From: Mesostigma viride
Lineage: Eukaryota; Streptophyta; Mesostigmatophyceae; Mesostigmatales; Mesostigmataceae
NCBI GenBank assembly: GCA_009746045.1
Contig: RPFO01000299.1
Coordinates: 520,001-584,000 of the forward strand
Direction of reading: 5' to 3'
DNA length: 64,000 nucleotides
Below the pieces are notes generated by a model. It searched no databases and was not told the DNA's origin. It was given only the letters and a program-made list of their open reading frames with translations. Below, one piece after another: positions 31,187-40,768 of the stretch. The position numbers and the translations under genes are program-made. The number at the start of each line of letters is the position of its first letter. Within the stretch, counting starts at the first letter, position 1.

Positions 31187-31853
31187 TGTTACGTCCCGGC
31201 CCTTTTGGACGGACGTAACAATGGAATAAATTATGTAGTTTGACTTGTTGTCATGGTCCGTAGGACTTTGGGACTCATTTCGGGACTTAATTTGGGAATT
31301 GTCCCTTGGTCAGGACTTTTGTATGGAACTATGACAGTTTGTGTGATTCGGACCAGTTATTTTGGGCCTAGGTTGTTGTATGCGTGTATCTTCTAGGGGC
31401 CGGTGCAGTCGCGCCGCGCTGCGTACTTTATAGCTAGTTGAGATATTGTACTCATGCGTGGATTCTGTAGGCGAGGGTCGATGTCGACCCGAGGATCTTG
31501 TGTGGACTGCATGCTTTGGAAGGTCGGCGCCATGTCGGCGCCCCTTGCCAGCGTAGTGGCAGACCTAGGTGAAATTGGTCCGAGGACGAGAGTCTCGTCC
31601 TCTTGGTTTAATGAATGATAAGTGCGAATACGCCTACACATTGAGCCCGGGGCATTATCCATTTGTGATTGGTATTGCTAGCCATTATAAGTGTGAACTA
31701 ATTAGCTTGGCATTAAGCCGTGATGCCAGATATCTCACGACTCACGTCGTGAAGCGCAATCTGCATTAGGCCACCTTGAATCTTCCTAATTCCGGCATGG
31801 TAGATCTTTCGCTACGTAGCTCAGGCTAGGGGTGTCTGGGCTGGGACGTAACA
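31187..31853 (+). repeat. Element C 5' LTR
   Basis: 667 bp, TG...CA ends with a 16-bp near-perfect terminal inverted repeat. Matches 39450-40116. The leader 31854-32596 follows. It holds repeats of TTCAACGACA and GGCGGCCAG but no gene. Confidence 0.92.
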
Positions 31854-32596
31854 CTGGTTATCGGAGGAAATGTGCCGGCAAGGTTAGCTAACTCTCGCGG
31901 AGAGAGCTAGTGTAGCCAGTTAGGAAACCAGGGCGGTGCTTGGCGTAGATAGAGGTTCCGGAATTCAACGATTGCTGACAGGTCGGCGGCCAGCCCGTAA
32001 AGGGATTCAACGACGACCTAGGCAGCAAGCGGCCAGTCCGGGATACTCGGCGGGGCTAGCAATAGTCCTGTGGTGAGGTGCTGTCAACGATAGCGCTCAT
32101 CTCTCCTGTTTTCAACGACATCCAGTGGCGGCCAGGGCTTGCCTTCAACGACACCGGGTGGCGGCCAGCTCAGGAGGGATTTACGTCATCGACGATGGTA
32201 CGTCCCCTAGTTAGGATTCTTTCTTTGCAAGCGATGCCTGTGGAAGGCTAGCTGGCGTGCTCGCTTCCTCTCCGGGTTCGCACGCGTAGGGGTTCTCGTT
32301 ATACGTTGTGCCTCTATAGGGTGTGAATGTCGTTGGTGCGAATGGAAGTTGCGGACGACGACCATTCGTTGTTTTACCTGTTGTGGGGGTGAATACCGTC
32401 TGGCTGTTGCCGACTGTGTTGACGGTGTTTACCTCCGTGTAATCGTTGTATAGCCCCTTTGCCGCGGAAGGCTGGGGGCGTGTGCTGTGCTACACTCCGT
32501 GCTCTCTCCTCGTTTGTTTAAGGTCACTGCATTAGAGGTAGCCTGGGTTTCCCCTTTCTCTCCTGCTTGCAAGCCGCTGCCAGACTATGATGTAAC

Positions 32597-32935
32597 ATGC
32601 CTCGACGTACAATAAACAAGGGTGGACAGTCTGGATTTCCTTACTATGCAGTAGCTCATGACGGGGATAAGGGTAGACCTGCTATATTCTACAGCTGGAA
32701 GACTTGTGAGGAGCACATTAAAGATAAGATATTGTCCCAAGGCTCTATTGCCAGGTGGAAGGGGTTTGATAACATTACAGATGCAGATAGGTTTGTTAGG
32801 GAACACATGCCATTGCCTGAGGGGATGCACACCACTTGTGAATGCTCCAAGCCACCCACGATCAGCAGTCAGGGGGAGGGGACAGCAGTTACAGTTACCT
32901 TCTCTCAAGTGACCATTGGCCCTAGCAGACAGTAG
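32597..32935 (+). CDS. Viroplasmin / RNase H1 N-terminal-like small ORF
   Basis: 112 residues. The core reads YYAVAHDGDKGRPAIFYSW, KTCEEHI, then GSIARWKGFDNITDADRFV. This follows the layout of the RNase H1 hybrid-binding domain, also found in caulimovirus viroplasmin: Y-x-V-x-x-G-x-x-PGIY-x-SW-x-EC-x-x-x-V...G...KGF-x-x-x-x-EA-x-x-F. No RNase H catalytic domain is attached. It is the first ORF after the element C leader, 148 bases before the gag start, separated by a CATATATAAG motif (about 32970) and a CT-rich tract. In other proteins the domain binds RNA:DNA hybrid or double-stranded RNA, so a role with reverse-transcription intermediates is plausible but unproven. Confidence 0.65.
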   Translation: MPRRTINKGGQSGFPYYAVAHDGDKGRPAIFYSWKTCEEHIKDKILSQGSIARWKGFDNITDADRFVREHMPLPEGMHTTCECSKPPTISSQGEGTAVTVTFSQVTIGPSRQ

Positions 32936-33000
32936 AGGAGACTATTACCAGGGAGTAGTACTAGGACCTACATATATAAGATCTATAGTACGTGGTTGCT

Positions 33001-33043
33001 CTCTTTCTCTCTCTCTCTCTCCCTCTCTCTCTTTCTTTCTGGG
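33001..33043 (+). repeat. CT microsatellite
   Basis: Run of TCTCTC and CTTTCTTTCT between the small ORF and gag of element C. Antisense frames over it are artefacts. Confidence 0.85.
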
Positions 33044-33082
33044 GAGGTGTTGCCTGCAGTGTAAGGTATCGGTACGAGCACC

Positions 33083-33434
33083 ATGCCACGAAAACGGAGA
33101 GAACCTGTCAACAGAGAGATAGAACAGGCAGACAACCACGAGCAAGGTATAGAGGTGGTAGAGGTAACACCGCACGTCCAAGTAGGGACAGGTACAGGTG
33201 AGGTTCTGGAGAGACCTGCGGAAGGCTCCCCACGATCCAGAGACCAGGGCCGCAGAGATTCATCAGATGAAGACAGTCCAGACTCCAGGTTGGAACAAGG
33301 GGGGGACGGGCGCAGCCAGGAGATGCTCCAGGGGGGTTTCCAGCAGCAGCAACGGCAGCAGCAGCAGCAGGGTTCCCAGCAGCAGCAGGGTTTCCAGCAG
33401 CAGCAGCAGCAGGGTTCTCAGCAGCAGCAGGGTT

Positions 33435-33476
<42 letters not shown>

Positions 33477-34294
33477 CGCAGCAGCAGCAGCAACGACCAC
33501 AGTGGCCGCCGCGGTATCCTGAGCAGACAGGGCACGAGAATGAAAACACGCAGTACTACCGTTATCATGCTCAGCTAGCCACGGAGCGACCATCGCAGCC
33601 CTGGGCTGGGCGCGGCCGCGCCATGGGACCTCCGCCGGCCACAACACACCGGGGCAGGCGTCGAGTGTCCTTTGGCCGTACTTCCCTACTACCCATGGTG
33701 TTGTGGAACTCTGAGGATGACGGGGAGGACACCGGGGCAGATGGCGAATTCGGCGATTTGGAGGGGGCCGTGGAGGAAGGCGAGGAACCAGGGGCACAGG
33801 ACCCTCCCTTTGGAGCTCATAGGCCACGGGCCCGGCTAGGGGGTGACAGAAGCAGCGCCACCGCACACGACGAGGGGACTCAGACACCCGTCCAGCGACA
33901 CGTCCCCCAACCGCAGCGACCTCGGGCGCAGGACAGCAGCATGGTCCACTCGCCTGCGGTCGTCAGCAACCTGAATTTCAGCAGGGTGGCATTGGATGAC
34001 CCGGGGTATGAACACCCCTCATCGGTACAGGTGCGGCGGACGCACGGTACGCCGACCAGATCCGGATCTCTCCCCCGGTCGCAGCCCCCAGCCTTCGGCT
34101 CCATCGCCTACCGGGAGGTCGGTGGGCCCAAGCCTAATACGGTGAAGGCCCCACCGATGCCCACGTTCAAGAATGTTCCCAAGCTGCACGCGGACATGAA
34201 ACCGCGGGAGATTGACGAATGGGGGCGCATGTGGCAACAGCAGTATACCGTCTGGCCAACCACCACAGTTGGGAACTTGCCACCTGCGATCTGA
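33083..34294 (+). CDS. Element C gag, N-terminal part with polyglutamine
   Basis: 403 residues from MPRKRREPVNREIEQ. Residues about 85-135 are dominated by glutamine (runs of CAG interrupted by GGTTTCCAG and GGTTCCCAG). An acidic stretch and a long Pro/Arg/Ser-rich region follow, ending VPKLHADMKPREIDEWGRMW just before a stop. The downstream gag core continues in other frames, so the stop at 34294 is probably caused by indels. Polyglutamine is coded by nearly pure CAG, which may vary in length between copies. Confidence 0.65.
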
Positions 34295-35092
34295 TCCCGC
34301 ATGTTGTCAACACCTGCATGGATCCTTCGGTGGTGAGCATCTGAACTGTGAGAGCATCGCATCCCAGTCGTACCCGCAAACCGTGGAGGAGCTGATGGAC
34401 CGGGTGCGCCGCAAGTTGTACCCCCAGACGCGGAGCTCCACGAGCGACTCGCCTTCGGCAAGCTGCGCCAGGGGACCACTCCATATCGCGAGTTTCTGTC
34501 CAAGTTTGAGTCCAGCGCCGCCTATCTGACCGACATGACCTGGTATGAGTACAAGATCAGGTTCATCGAGGCACTCTGTCCCGAGCTGCAGGACGAGGTA
34601 TTCAAGCACTACGCTGAGGTCCCTTGGGAGGAGTGGGACATCTTGAATATCCAGAGGTATCTTCTGCAGGTGGCCGACGTCGTGGCTCGCGGGCGCGCAC
34701 CATCGGTGCGTCGTTTCTTCCGATCAGGTCCCCCGCACGACGGCGAGGGGAACGAGGACTCCCCCGATGACCTGGAGGACGGGAACGCTGACCATGGCCT
34801 CAACGCCATCGACGCGAGTAAAGCCCGTTGCTTCATGTGCTTTGAGGTGGGTCACCTCAGGCGCGACTGCCCCAAACTCCGTAGCAGGCACGCTGGACGT
34901 GGCACGGGGGAGACCGAGCCCAGGTTTTCAGGCCCGGCGTTCGGCAGTCGCCCGGACTCCTCCGGCCCAAGGGACAAGCCCCGCAACGCGGACGAGCGGG
35001 CGCCAGCAGGCCCGGCAGTTCACGACTCAGCACCAGCAGCCGCGGCCGCCAGCGATGAGTTCTACCAAGGGCGTGCTGCGCGCGGTCAATGA
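34295..35092 (+). pseudogene. Element C gag core and zinc knuckle (frame-broken)
   Basis: Fragments lie in different frames: EELMDRVRRKLYPQT (about 34386-34431), then from about 34437 LHERLAFGKLRQGTTPYREF through MTWYEYKIRFIEALCPELQD, ending with CFMCFEVGHLRRDC, a CCHC knuckle, and a Ser/Pro/Ala-rich tail. This is a gypsy-type gag core plus nucleocapsid. At least two indels separate it from the N-terminal frame. Confidence 0.7.
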
Positions 35093-35643
35093 GATCGAGG
35101 CTCACGACTAGCCTCCGGACAGCGTGCGACCTTTGAGTCACCAGCAGTGGCCGGTTACGAGTTTGCCGCTGGGAGTATACTATAATATATATATATTAGT
35201 ATATTTAACTAATAATTATATTTTTATAATATGTTCATTCCGGTGCGCTTTTCCAGTCCTAGTGGCTGGCCACCTTAGCCATTCTGAGAATGCCCACCTG
35301 TGTAGGGCAAGGGGGGGGTGTCTGTTTTGCCCCACATCTGTACCAAATACCAAGGGTGCATTGGTCCTGCACAGTAGCAGGTCACCCTGTTATCATGATG
35401 TCAGTAGTACGAAGGGTGCATTGGTCCTGCCCAGTAGCAGGTCACCCTGTTATCATGCTATCAGCAGTAAGGGGGGTGTTTGGAATCATACACTGACCCC
35501 ATGCATAGACGCCGTTGGCGGTAATGGGAAATTACTATTAGGCGTCTAGCACTAGTGGTTTTATATAGGGTACCGTTGGCGGTAATGGGATATTTTATAT
35601 ATGAGAATGTAATAATATATTCAGACACGGCCAACCAACCGTC

Positions 35644-36027
35644 ATGGATGTCAAGTTTTTGGTCGACACAGGCGCTTCCATGTCCTTCATCAACGCGGCA
35701 CTGGTGCGCCGGCTGGGACTGACGCACAGCCCCCACACCGGACGGCCGTGCATCTGCCCCACTCGGATGGTCGCCAACACCAATCGCCCGGTCTGGCAGA
35801 TATCAAAGGTGTGCTGCAAGGCACCCCGTTCGACCTGGCTGCGACCATCGCACCGCTGGGCGCAGCGGACATCATCATTGGGCTCGACTTTGGATGCGCA
35901 GGATGTGGACATTCGCGTGCGCCGGCGAGTGGGTTGGTTTCCTGATGGTTCCTTTTGGTGCCCTGACAGCGAGTATAGGGCACATAGCATTACACACGAG
36001 CGCCCGGCGGTCCAGCATCCTTCTTGA
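35644..36027 (+). pseudogene. Element C retropepsin fragment (frame-broken)
   Basis: MDVKFLVDTGASMSFINAAL at 35644 is a canonical retropepsin active site, with DTG intact, followed by LVRRLGL. The second patch, ADIIIGLDFG, lies at about 35857 in another frame, so one or more indels break the domain. No RT follows. Confidence 0.75.
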
Positions 36028-39000
36028 CTCCTTGGCAGTAATTGGACGATCGCGTGGACGCGTCGTCCCCGGGGGAAGGGGAGGGGTCGCAGAGCGTATG
36101 AAACCAGATGGCTACTAATAATACCATATACTTCTTTACTATACCTACCTTTTATATACTAAGTACTTGTACTGGTCCACTACACTTCTTTATGATACCA
36201 TACTCTTCTTAATTATATCTAGCTCCTGTATGATCGGCACGGTTCGGCTTTGGATCGAGCCGGCCATCTATGTAGGAATCCACCGCAGCCGCGCGTGGAT
36301 CCGACGACCCTTCTACTGCCATGCCAGGGATCGATGCGCAGCCGCGCGTGGATCCGACGACCCTTCTACTGCCATGCCAGGGATCGATGCGCCAGTGTGC
36401 GGATATTATATATTTTCGATATTCTCTATTTTCTATATAATATATTTTCTCCATGATATATTCTCTATGGGATAATCTGCAGTTGGCGGTGGGCTTGAAC
36501 GGGTCGTCCCGAAGAGGACCACGTCAGGCACTCAGCACCGCATGTGCACATGGTCCTGGCCTTTTGGACATGGGCTCACCGGATGCTTGATGATTCTACT
36601 ACTAAGGCGTCCGTACCGAGGCATCTCCGCGCGGGATGCCGGATTCGGCAGCGAGTGCCAGCGACCCCAGGCTACGGCCTGACTGCACGTCGCGTCCCGC
36701 GTGACCAACGGACGCGGAGTCCCATGGCATGCGGCCAAGTATTATTATAGGGAGCCTTCCGGCTGGCGGCTATGAGTCACGGCTCCCTGACTTCCTAGCG
36801 CGTGAGGGACGTGCTTGGCTTCTCGTGCACCTGCACGTGATTAATTTCACTAGTGCGGCACGGTGCATGGAGACGACACGGTGCATGGAGGCTGTTGCAA
36901 CCCCGATGCGACTGGGCGATCAGGCAGGGCGGAGCCTGTACTGAATCGTGGTCGGCCGGCAAACAGATGTACAGCACCTTGTTGAATTGTCGGTAGCCAA
37001 CCAATTGGCTACCCCGGCATTGAGTCGACGCCTAGCTGGGTCAGGGCACTCCTGGGCTCGAGTAACCGTGCATGCAGGGCGCGCCCGCGTCCGCCGCGAC
37101 TGTCGGGAGTAAGGGCCCCCGAGCTGCAAGCATATGCGGGCACGGTGCAGTTGCATGGCGACAGCACGCACTGCCGGCAGTAGTGGTGGATGACCCAGCC
37201 GGTCGTGGTTGCACTGGTTGCGCTGGTGCCGGTCGTGGTTGCATCAGAAGCAGGTGGCGGTGTCCGGTCATTGTCTCACCGCCTCAACAGTGCGCGTGCA
37301 TGGTGCCGATGCCACATGATGTGGCGCTGTCGCTCCGCAGACTGCCGGTGTCCGAGTAACACCCGGTATCACTGCATAGGGCCGGTACATCCGCTCTGAG
37401 CGGACCCGGCGCTGACGCGCGCTGAGCCATGGCAGAGCACTGAGGTACATGGGACGTGCGGGATCTGGCCGTCGAGGGCGAGTCACGGGGACTGTAGTAA
37501 CGGCGACCCGAGACTGAGAGGCAGGCAGGATCGAGCTGCTGGAGTCTGAGCACCTAGTCACTGCCCGCGACCCTGTGCATGGCTACCATCGCGCAGTGTT
37601 CGCGTCCCTCCTGTGGGCTGAGCCCGGTAGGGAGTTGTTCCTTGCACCACTGGTGGAGGCCGATCGAGCGTGATTTGCAAGTGGCTCGTGTCCGCGCGCC
37701 TACGAGGTTGCATGGATGAGGGACTCAGAGCAGGGCGTTCCATGTGCATGGCGGGCGGGCTGTGTGGGCTTCAAAACGTACTCTACCCCATGGCCATGCA
37801 CTGGTACAGGGGTGGTGAGAGGCCTTCAAGCTTCGAGTGGGGGATGTGGCGATGCGCGGTGGGGACTGCATACATAGGGGCGTGTTTCTGTTGCGGGAAT
37901 GGGGATCCTGGGCAAGACAGTCAAGCGGGGTGGACAGGCGGTGATCGGTCGTGCGCGGCATTGACCCCGGTCCACGATCGCTGTATGTGCTTGAGCACCT
38001 GTGGGCTGGGCGCGATCGAGCCCGAGGAGCTCTTGTTGGGGACTGCGGGGTTGCTTCGGCCCTACTCATGAGCAGCACGGTGTCTCGCAGGGGCAACGTT
38101 ACTGATACGGCAGTTCCTGCAAGGCGTGTCACTCCCCGACCTGCCCATTGCATTATATAAGTGCGGGCATTGCGGGCGCTATGCAGTCCACGTCGGCGGC
38201 CTCGAGCATCACATGCTTATGGGCCTACGCAAACATCAACCGTGCTCTTGCTGTGCAAGTGTCACGGAGGGTGTGACTGCGAGCTGAGGAGTTTTCCCCC
38301 GCTTGCGGTGGAGTTCAGGCACATTGGCAGTAAGGAATGCGGGGACCGGCGACTGCTCCGGTCTATGCACGTCGGCCGGAGTGGTGTTGTGCCTAAACTA
38401 CTGCAGCTCCGTGGAGGAGTTGGCAGGGCGCACTCCAGTGGACACGCTGGGGCCCTGCTAGTTTTGGCCATATTATCCAAGTTTCCGGTGTTGATCGACT
38501 TTGACTGTTTCCTGTGCTGGATAGAGACGGCGGGGCGCACTCTAGTGGACACACTAGGGCCTTGAGGGCACCTGCATGCGTTCGCAGGTGCAGGGGAGGC
38601 GCACTCTAGCGGCCACGCTAGGGCTTCCCCCGCTATACAGCCACTCCAGCGGCGGCCAGGAACGGCCACGTTGCATGGTCGGTTAATTGGCTCACGGCGC
38701 GCCTGTATTTGAGAGGACGCGTACAACTGTCGGTAGTGAGGCGATGGATCACATTCTTCTGGTGCATGCCCTCGCTTCTGAGCATGGGGCCTGCACTGCA
38801 TGCTGTGCCTCACCGTCGTCGACGCTAGTAGTACTTCTTAATCGTCATGTGATTACGCGCATCAGTCGCGCTGTAAGGCTGGGTTTCGGCTGGACGGGAT
38901 ACATGACTGGCCACCTCGTCGGCCGGATCATCAAGTTGTATGCAGGAAAAATATTCCCTCTTGCTGACAGGCCCGATTGGCTATATAAAGAGTTGCCCTT

Positions 39001-39449
39001 GCGTGGCAAGTCTGGGGGGACCTGGTTTCACTGGCCCGTTGGTGCACAAGGGCTGGGACATAGTACCCCTATGGTCAACATTTCATCAAGTTTGAGGCTG
39101 CTCAGGACCTCAGGACTGGTTGCGCGGGATTACATGGACTGTGCATTATTATGTGGATGGGATAGGGCACGCGGTGGCGCCCCCTAAGATGGTTCCAGTG
39201 GATCGGCGCGTCAACAACGGCGGTCGCTGAGATGGTTGTGAGAGTTTTATGACGGATAGTGGAATTATCCTGTCATCCTGTTTCATGCTACTACGTCAGG
39301 GTTGGTCCTGTGTATCAACCTCTAGAGGAATTGGTATTACTAACCCGCGGGTGAACCGGGGTTGGGACATAGTACTCTTATAGTAGCTTACTTGTTTCCT
39401 TTCTATCTCTTGTACGGTAGGGACTACCGACCCCCGTGGGGGGGAGGAG
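36028..39449 (+). other. Non-coding interior of element C
   Basis: 3.4 kb with no RT, RNase H or integrase motif found in any listed frame. It is GC-rich in its central part. Visible structure: a 48-bp direct repeat of GCGCGTGGATCCGACGACCC-type sequence (36290-36390), and three variants of GGCGCACTC...GGACACGCTAGGGC (about 38428, 38535, 38598). The final bases before the LTR are G-rich. Confidence 0.6.
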
Positions 39450-40116
39450 TGTTACGTCCCGGCCCTTTTGGACGGACGTAACAATGGAATAAATTATGTA
39501 GTTTGACTTGTTGTCATGGTCCGTAGGACTTTGGGACTCATTTCGGGACTTAATTTGGGAATTGTCCCTTGGTCAGGACTTTTGTATGGAACTATGACAG
39601 TTTGTGTGATTCGGACCAGTTATTTTGGGCCTAGGTTGTTGTATGCGTGTATCTTCTAGGGGCCGGTGCAGTCGCGCCGCGCTGCGTACTTTATAGCTAG
39701 TTGAGATATTGTACTCATGCGTGGATTCTGTAGGCGAGGGTCGATGTCGACCCGAGGATCTTGTGTGGACTGCATGCTTTGGAAGGTCGGCGCCATGTCG
39801 GCGCCCCTTGCCAGCGTAGTGGCAGACCTAGGTGAAATTGGTCCGAGGACGAGAGTCTCGTCCTCTTGGTTTAATGAATGATAAGTGCGAATACGCCTAC
39901 ACATTGAGCCCGGGGCATTATCCATTTGTGATTGGTATTGCTAGCCATTATAAGTGTGAACTAATTAGCTTGGCATTAAGCCGTGATGCCAGATATCTCA
40001 CGACTCACGTCGTGAAGCGCAATCTGCATTAGGCCACCTTGAATCTTCCTAATTCCGGCATGGTAGATCTTTCGCTACGTAGCTCAGGCTAGGGGTGTCT
40101 GGGCTGGGACGTAACA
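39450..40116 (+). repeat. Element C 3' LTR
   Basis: 667 bp copy of 31187-31853. Followed by the GTGAG target copy that continues as GTGAGTGCC, which has the form of a 5' splice site. Confidence 0.92.
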
Positions 40117-40768
40117 GTGAGTGCCATGAAGTTGCGCCGGCCGTCGTTATCCATGACGAACTGAATGGGTTTCGTGCAAATCAAGTTTTTTGTTTTGGTG
40201 TTCCAGTTGCGCCGGCCGGCGTTTCCAATGGTATCTTGCGCGCATTTGCAAAAGCTTGCACGCTTATCAACATTTTGTGTTGGTGAACATTTTATCACCT
40301 CTGGGATTTCCGCCTTCACTACCTGAGTTGCTTCTTTGTGGTTTTCAAATGCAACCGAGTTACGCCGGCCGTCGTTACTCATGACAAATTGTAGGGGTTT
40401 TGTGCAAATCACTTTTGTATGGTTTATGTACATGCATCCAGTTGCGCCGGCCGGCGTTTCCAATGGTATCTTGCAGTTGCGCAATCAGGCCCCATTACCA
40501 AAAGTGTGTTTGTACATCTTTTTTACACCTGAAGGATTTCTGCCTGCATATCCTGAGTTGCTTCTTAATGGTTTTTAATTGCGCCCGAGTTACGCCGGCC
40601 GTCGTTATTAATGACAAACTGTATGTGTTTCATAAAATCACTTTTGTATGGTTTACATGTATCCAGTTGCGCCGGCCGGCGTTATTAATGACGCTTGTCG
40701 TTCTTGTTTGATGCCCATCGTTTTCGTCGTGTCTTTAATGGTGATTATTTATCATTACTCATCCTCAG
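40117..40768 (+). repeat. 230-bp tandem repeat, probable intron of the transposase-like gene
   Basis: About 2.4 units of 228-230 bp starting at 40131, 40359 and 40589. Each begins GTTRCGCCGGCCGTCGTT and contains CAGTTGCGCCGGCCGGCGTT about 80-100 bases later. The latter includes the palindrome CGCCGGCCGGCG. The region starts GTGAGT and ends CTCATCCTCAG at 40768, the form of a complete intron. Confidence 0.65.

Larger units (their letters stand above)
31187..40116 (+). mobile_element. Element C: large LTR element without RT or integrase
   Basis: Two 667-bp LTRs (31187-31853, 39450-40116) begin TGTTACGTCCCGGCCC and end with its near inverse GGGCTGGGACGTAACA. Target copies GTGAG lie at 31182-31186 and 40117-40121. 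CTGGTTATCGGAGG follows the left LTR (possible primer site) and GTGGGGGGGAGGAG precedes the right one (purine tract). The interior carries a viroplasmin-like small ORF, gag with knuckle and a broken gypsy-type protease, then over 3 kb with no coding signal. Likely non-autonomous or decayed, of gypsy affinity by its VDTGAS protease. Confidence 0.92.

Noticed and set aside
33108-33887. Minus-strand frame with long Ala/Leu runs
   Set aside because: Antisense of the CAG-coded polyglutamine of element C gag.
36028-39449. Search for RT or integrase motifs in element C
   Set aside because: No YxDD, AFLxG, HHCC or DDE-like pattern was found in the frames examined; reported as non-coding.
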